Source: Lingula anatina | Lineage: Eukaryota > Brachiopoda > Lingulata > Lingulida > Lingulidae | Direction: 5' to 3' | Length of the DNA: 39,237 nucleotides | NCBI RefSeq assembly: GCF_001039355.2 | Contig: NW_019775225.1 | Location: 377,949 to 417,185, forward strand | Shown here: one piece after another, positions 34,201 through 39,237 of the stretch | How the letters are laid out: each line of letters starts with the position of its first letter | Position numbering within the stretch: the stretch's first letter is position 1 | Position numbers and translations under genes: made by a program | Notes under the pieces: model-generated | Seen by the model: the letters and a program-made list of their open reading frames with translations, nothing else | What the model was told of the DNA's origin: nothing | The model's database searches: none

Positions 34201-35872
34201 CATTTCTAAAATCATAAAAGCGACTCGCTGTTGTCGCATGTTTTGTTAAGAATAGCCATTAAATCTTATTCATCTCCAAATTTCTGCGGTTCTGGTAGCA
34301 TGTGCCTGATTATTTCAACATTTATTCATTAAAATACATCTTTTGATTTGGATTATAAGACTTTGTCGCCATTCTGTTTTTATTCATGTACGAATAATAC
34401 AATTGAGAATAACAATAAAAACAGCACTTACGGCAGTACTATACTCTACCAATTTCATCGTGCTTTACCGCAATTTCCTTGAAAAGGTAATTTTCACAAC
34501 ACGCACACAACCCTTTCAGGGACAATGCTCTTCATTCGCATACGTTGAGAATAAATTCAAAGACATCAACACAGTTAGTGTACATATTTCATCTGTATAT
34601 TGAAATGCTAGATTACACTAATGGAAAGTGCAGGCTGTCCGTGAGTGATCATGACGTGCGAATCATCAACCGTCAGAAATATTTCTCTGTAACTTTAAGT
34701 TCGACTCATTCATGAAATCACGTTTTGTTGTTACCATGGGAACATAAGACTTGTCGGCTTTAAGAAGATCTGACAAATCACAATTAATAAATACTCTTAA
34801 TCAGGGTAACCACAACGTAAACAGAAGCGTTGTCATGGAAATGACCACAAACAATTCTGTGTACATTTTGGGAGTGTGACAAGAGAAAATCAAGGTGCGA
34901 ATTAAGATCAGATATTTCATTGAGGTACACCTTCAAATCATTAAGATTAGGTTCCACGGCGTATTCGTTCTTAACTACCGTGCAAGTCACCCTTGCATGG
35001 GCAGCTCTTTGGATATTTGGATATGCGTTAATTGTATATACTAAAACAAATACATAATCTATTCCATTATGTGGTTATACTAATATTTCCAATTTAACAG
35101 TCAATGTTTTATTTCAATAGCTGCATAGACAAAGGGCATATGTCATGATGCAATGGTTTAGTAATGGATCGCCATTTTTTCCAACACTAGATATCTTTCA
35201 AGTCAATTTACCCTTAAAAATTGTAAATTGTAAATTTTAAATTAGTAGTTATAACAAACCGTCAATTGTGCTGCTTCCACTGGCCATAGTTGTATACTGT
35301 GCACATTTTACAATACAACATTGAATCAATGGATATACAAGTGGTATAAAATTCTTATGCCTAACAGCTGGAACAGACGGCCCTTAGGCTATGTTTTTAG
35401 TGAGATGCATTCAATAAAAATGGAGTAGGCCTAGTCATTAAAAAGACGACTACAGATAAAATGCAAATCGTCCGTAAGGAAAAACATATACATGTTAAAT
35501 GAGAAAAAGGCGACTGGTTTTTGCCATAAAATTCTTTAATAGTATAGAGATGATCAGGATTTAAGCAATGTTCTCCTGTAGTTATAACGACTTCTTGTGT
35601 TTTGTCTTATTTTATTTGCAAGGTCATAGCACTGTGTGGGTGATACGAGGTTGACTCCATTAGCATTGGGTGTGGCGTTTTTCCATGCTTACTGAATTAC
35701 AGTTCTCTGTACTAAATATTTCAATCACTGTCAGTGTGTTTTCATCCTATTCTCTCCAGGGGAAGTTTGTCTAATTTGAGTTTGATTATAAATAGTCATA
35801 TGTGTTGTTTTGAATATAAAAGCTTTGCGAAAAAGCGATATTTAAGTTAGTTTTCGTGTCAGTGGGTGTTCG
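31251..35872. other. Intergenic, no gene recognised
   Basis: AT-rich. It contains an imperfect inverted repeat (31400-31417 and 31449-31465, around GGTTCCAC), a G run (about 33037-33047) and a duplicated AGATGACCAAATAAGGAA (33548-33565 and 33581-33598). A GGCCAAGATGGCC word resembling a YY1 site lies near 33452. Open frames have no recognisable domain. Confidence 0.45.
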
Positions 35873-36353
35873 TTAAAATCCTGCGAGCGGTCCATTGAGC
35901 CAAGACATCACGGGTTTGTTGAGTGCCTGAATCGATTCTGTCAAATATGCGTACATAGGCCGTGATTTACTGTACTTTGAAAGTTGGTAACAAATAGAAA
36001 AATCATTATCACGGTGAAATGGCCTCTGATTTCGATTTGGATCGTAAATCAACGGGGCGTTAATTCGCTCCGCAATGCTCAGCAAGCCGTCGTTTTGACG
36101 CAGAATGTGAACAGTAAATCGGACTTTTGGAAACACGTTATCGGTCACTGATGTCTCACTGTAAATCAGCGTGAATAGTTATCGTAATTTCACTTTTAAA
36201 AATCTCTCCATGCAGGTTGTAAATTAATGAAATCCAGCCCGCAGCAGGTCGTTTACGTGCAGGAATTGCGTCGGCTGTGCAATCACTGCCCAGAGAAAGC
36301 GTACACTGGCAAACATGGACACCTGCTCTTGTATGTGAAACAAAGTTGACCAA
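35873..36353 (-). pseudogene. Unassigned coding-like island with a frame break
   Basis: Two - strand frames of 65 and about 91 codons abut: 36353-36156, then 36148-35873 in a different frame. The stretch is GC-richer than its flanks and its composition looks protein-like (for example GSDCTADAIPARKRPAAGW and FPKVRFTVHILRQNDG). A weak acceptor-like TTTACAG at about 36159 could make the second block an exon. I recognise no family. It may be a decayed gene fragment, two exons, or chance. Confidence 0.2.
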
Positions 36354-38646
36354 GAGAACAGCAGGGTTTCAACTCCTGAACTTCATATACTGCCTCAAAG
36401 CCGGCATTTAACTCAGTCGGATTTTGTTGGATTGAAGCCCAATTATCGGGAATAGCTGCTATACAGCATTATTTATTCATGCATCAACAACATTGCGACT
36501 GAACCAAATGACATATCAATACTCATTTTAGACAACCAGGAGACCAGATGTTTTAACCATTCGTGCATTGTAAATATTGTGCATATTGTAACGCTTGACA
36601 CGAACATATCCGAAATGTGTAGACCCGTTCTATGATGTACAAGTACATATATTTCAATTTGACGAACACAGGAAACAAAGGTTATTCATTATCTAGAACA
36701 CCCAGAAATAAATGGCAACAATTAACACTTGTTTTAAGCGCTCACAAGCTTGCCATTAGTCGATATAGTGATATGCACTCAGACTAAAGTGGTACCCATT
36801 TATTCCATATTTTTCGGCGACGTTAGTTTTGCTGAATTACGTATACAACGTGTGCTATACTCTAGTTCGGGGTTTCGCTCTAAAGTGACATTTATTTGTC
36901 TTATGGCATTCAGTGAAGATCCCATACAGTTTATTGCCATTGTTATATTATTACTTGACACGTGGTTTATAAATTGGGGTAACAAACGCAGTGAACTCAC
37001 TAAACGCATGCCACGACGGTCTATCTATATATTTGCGACGTTGTTCAGAATGTAAACATGGTGATCAGTAGCAACGGTTGTTTTCATAGTGTTACACATA
37101 CAATAGATAACTAGTTAATGAAAGGAGACATCGAAGGCAATGAGAAGTGTACGTATGTGACAATTCATACACAACCACAAGCTAAGTTGATATAATGTAC
37201 AAGCTAGGTCATAAAATGTGACATTTCCAAGTTGGCAATACCGATTGCGTTTTCAAATGTGCTTTAACCCACTGAATGCGTTTGTGAAGATATACATTTA
37301 TGAATGTAAAATCTCAGACCTGATTAGGAATTAATTTATACTTGATCCACATTCAATCAACTGTAAAGCAGTCAATGTTATACAAATATTGGCATTGGCT
37401 TGCCGTCAAAGTGGTGTTTTGTAAACCCCAGGAAAGATACATAACTCAAGGCAGCACATGCGGCAATAATCAGGCAAGAACCGTTTTCATCATCAACGCT
37501 GTTGAAACGTCCTTTTCTGACATTCGGGCAAATGAACTGTTGAACCATACAGAGTATTGACTGAAAGCCAAAGTAAAATTTGTTTTATTATGCAATTCAA
37601 TACATGTATGTCAATGTCCTCCAAGTTGTCAAAAATGTCTCAACATTGACGTCATAGAGCTTTGTTGTCGCCTGATTGATTACATGAGTTAACTTTGGTT
37701 AAAATAAATCAGCAATTAAGTCATTGGTCAGAATTATGTTGTTGATGGTCTTAATGGTCAATATTATGTTTTATCAGACCTCACGCTCCCGGATGAAAGA
37801 ATATAATCTATGCGATGTCTACAGTTCGTTTGCATACATCCCTCACATTGTTAATAATCACTGGTACATCTAAACGTCAATTTTGCGTCGACATCCTGAT
37901 TTCAATGCAATGTGTCGGTTTATGCAAGGTTCACAGACATCTACTGGCAGAACTATATTAGTCTAGGGAACAACTTCAATGATCAACTGAAATCAAAATT
38001 ACCGGGGGTAGTTTTGAAGATCGTTCATCTGTCATATTCAAACTTTAACTCGCGACATAATAGCCTTGTGACACAATGTGAGCACATTAAAAAATTTTTA
38101 AACAGATTTATTTCTACAATTAAGATATACATAATAAATAAATTCAAAGCAGGCGGCACGTCGCCACAGCATTATGTGCTCGCCTGCGTTAATATAATTC
38201 ATAGTAACAAAATTAATTGATTATGATTATATAGAAGTAATGATAATAATTGTGATAACACTAATTAGTACTCATTATTGTAAAGGAGAGCAACAAGGAA
38301 GGGGGACATAGACACGGGGCGATATATGCGATATACGAGCACATATTTTCATAATGTGAGATGCTATGAGTAGAAAGCTGTAGGATCTCTTTTGACCATC
38401 TATTCTGACGAAAGTTGTTTGTGTGACGTTACAGCAAACGAATCGTTGAACCAAACGATATTTGGAAAATTTCGCCTTTGTAGGGTTTATATAATTAAAT
38501 AACGTTATGGTAACGTTACAAAACATCCTGGGTTTTCCTGGTATGGGCAGCCGGAGTAGAAGCAGGACACTGGGTCTGTTGAGATCAGCAAACAAAGATA
38601 CCACCATTACGTCACCTTGATGGTTGGCGAGTTAAACCCAGAGACC
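36354..38646. other. Intergenic, 3' flank of FReD gene
   Basis: No gene recognised. A TTTATT (- strand AATAAA) at 38107-38112, about 540 bp past the FReD stop, is a possible poly(A) signal. A hairpin with GCAGGCG/CGCCTGC arms lies near 38149-38186. Confidence 0.45.
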
Positions 38647-39160
38647 CTAAACTTGTTTTATCTTCATAACTGCCCAATGGAGCAGAACGGTGCCGTCGCC
38701 ATTGCTACCGTAAGGTATCCCGTTATGCTTGAAACGGGAAAAACATTCACCTGCGCAATTTTCTGCTACATATACTGTGCTGTATTTACCGGTGAGGCTT
38801 ACTCCTGAACATGAATTATACCACCACCCACCGGCGTACGATTCTGCACAATTGTGGTTATTTATCAGGTCATTGTCTCTCTCGTAAGTGCTAAATTTCA
38901 TCCCTTGGATAGAGAGCCAAGGCTCGCCATTACTCAAGTTCCCCTCTCCCTGAGGAAAATGGCCCAAAGTGTAGTGTGTCTCCTCGGGTTCTACGGTGAA
39001 ATTCACGAGGACGTGAGAGAAGTAAGTGTCGGTCAAGACGTCCCTGACTTCGGTCATTAAGGAGTAATTCCCCTGGTTGGTAAGATGATGGAACGCCTCC
39101 AGTCCCAACCAATGGTCGCCCGCCACGTCACCAAACCCGTTTCTGAACTCGGTCCATTCT
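38647..39160 (-). CDS. Fibrinogen-related domain protein, last exon (5'-partial)
   Basis: The acceptor is a T run followed by CAG at 39161-39163; one base completes a codon, then 170 residues and TAG. It encodes the C-terminal three quarters of a fibrinogen-like (FReD) domain: EWTEFRNGFG, DHWLGLEAFHHLT (15-27), FSTYERDND (89-97), NCA (103-105) and GGWWYNSC (110-117). The two Asp of DND match the calcium-site aspartates of FReD proteins, and Cys104-Cys117 match the last conserved disulfide. The usual start of the domain (YCDM and GGWT) must lie in off-window exons. Secreted FReD proteins in invertebrates often act as lectins in innate recognition; that role here is inference. The C-terminal segment is unusual: two extra cysteines (135 and 139), and GIPY where GI-x-W is common. 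The open frame continuing to 39180 is intron. Confidence 0.9.
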
Positions 39161-39237
39161 CTGAAAAAAATGATGCACATATTCGTTCCTATGTGAGGTA
39201 CGTCATGTATGCCTTGGGAGTTTTTGAGAAAACAAGA

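Noticed and set aside
36750-37055. 101-codon + strand frame with a hydrophobic segment resembling a membrane helix
   Set aside because: The opposite strand is equally open here, no family is recognised, and hydrophobic runs are common in T-rich frames.
37912-38220. 102-codon + strand frame
   Set aside because: Starts without ATG, AT-rich composition, no known domain.
38617-39060. + strand frames opposite the FReD exon
   Set aside because: These are shadows of the - strand FReD coding sequence.

Overview
The window is animal (metazoan) nuclear DNA. It is AT-rich, its genes are split by GT-AG introns, and it carries animal-type domains: a lysosomal-type ClC exchanger with CBS domains, a secreted von Willebrand C protein and a fibrinogen-like domain. 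It also holds a Tc1/mariner transposon and GT/GA microsatellites. I cannot name the species. A marine invertebrate, perhaps a mollusc or other lophotrochozoan, is my best guess, and that is inference only.

Region 1 (1-8340, + strand): the 3' two thirds of a ClC-6/7-type chloride/proton antiporter gene. Eleven exons (683-926, 2574-2768, 3466-3572, 3931-4061, 4516-4687, 4951-5137, 5483-5652, 5885-6064, 6568-6598, 6923-7024, 7244-7501) join in one open frame of 591 codons to a stop at 7499-7501. The upstream exons, with the gating-glutamate motif, lie off the left edge. Introns hold a 125-bp hairpin, a tandem duplication of a splice acceptor and a GT/GA microsatellite.

Region 2 (8340-12410, - strand): a complete small gene, tail-to-tail with the ClC gene. 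It has a TATA box (12401-12410), a short non-coding first exon and three coding exons (11963-11873, 11042-10925, 9523-9148). The 194-residue product has a signal peptide, one ten-cysteine VWC domain, an acidic linker and a strongly basic tail. I do not recognise it as a named protein.

Region 3 (12411-38646): about 26 kb without a convincing gene. It holds microsatellites, an inverted-repeat element with flanking direct repeats (25186-25408), and a decayed Tc1-like element (29775-31081) inserted with a TA duplication into a roughly 90-bp tandem repeat. A weak TATA-plus-short-ORF candidate lies near 22.2 kb and an unassigned coding-like, frame-broken island at 35.9-36.35 kb. Some of the rest may be regulatory, but the sequence alone does not show it.

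Region 4 (38647-39160, - strand): the last exon of a fibrinogen-related-domain (FReD) gene whose upstream exons lie beyond the right edge. It has the FReD calcium-site residues and the GGWW core but an atypical C-terminal segment with two extra cysteines.

The three genes show no evidence of a shared pathway. The ClC and VWC genes are linked only by converging 3' ends.
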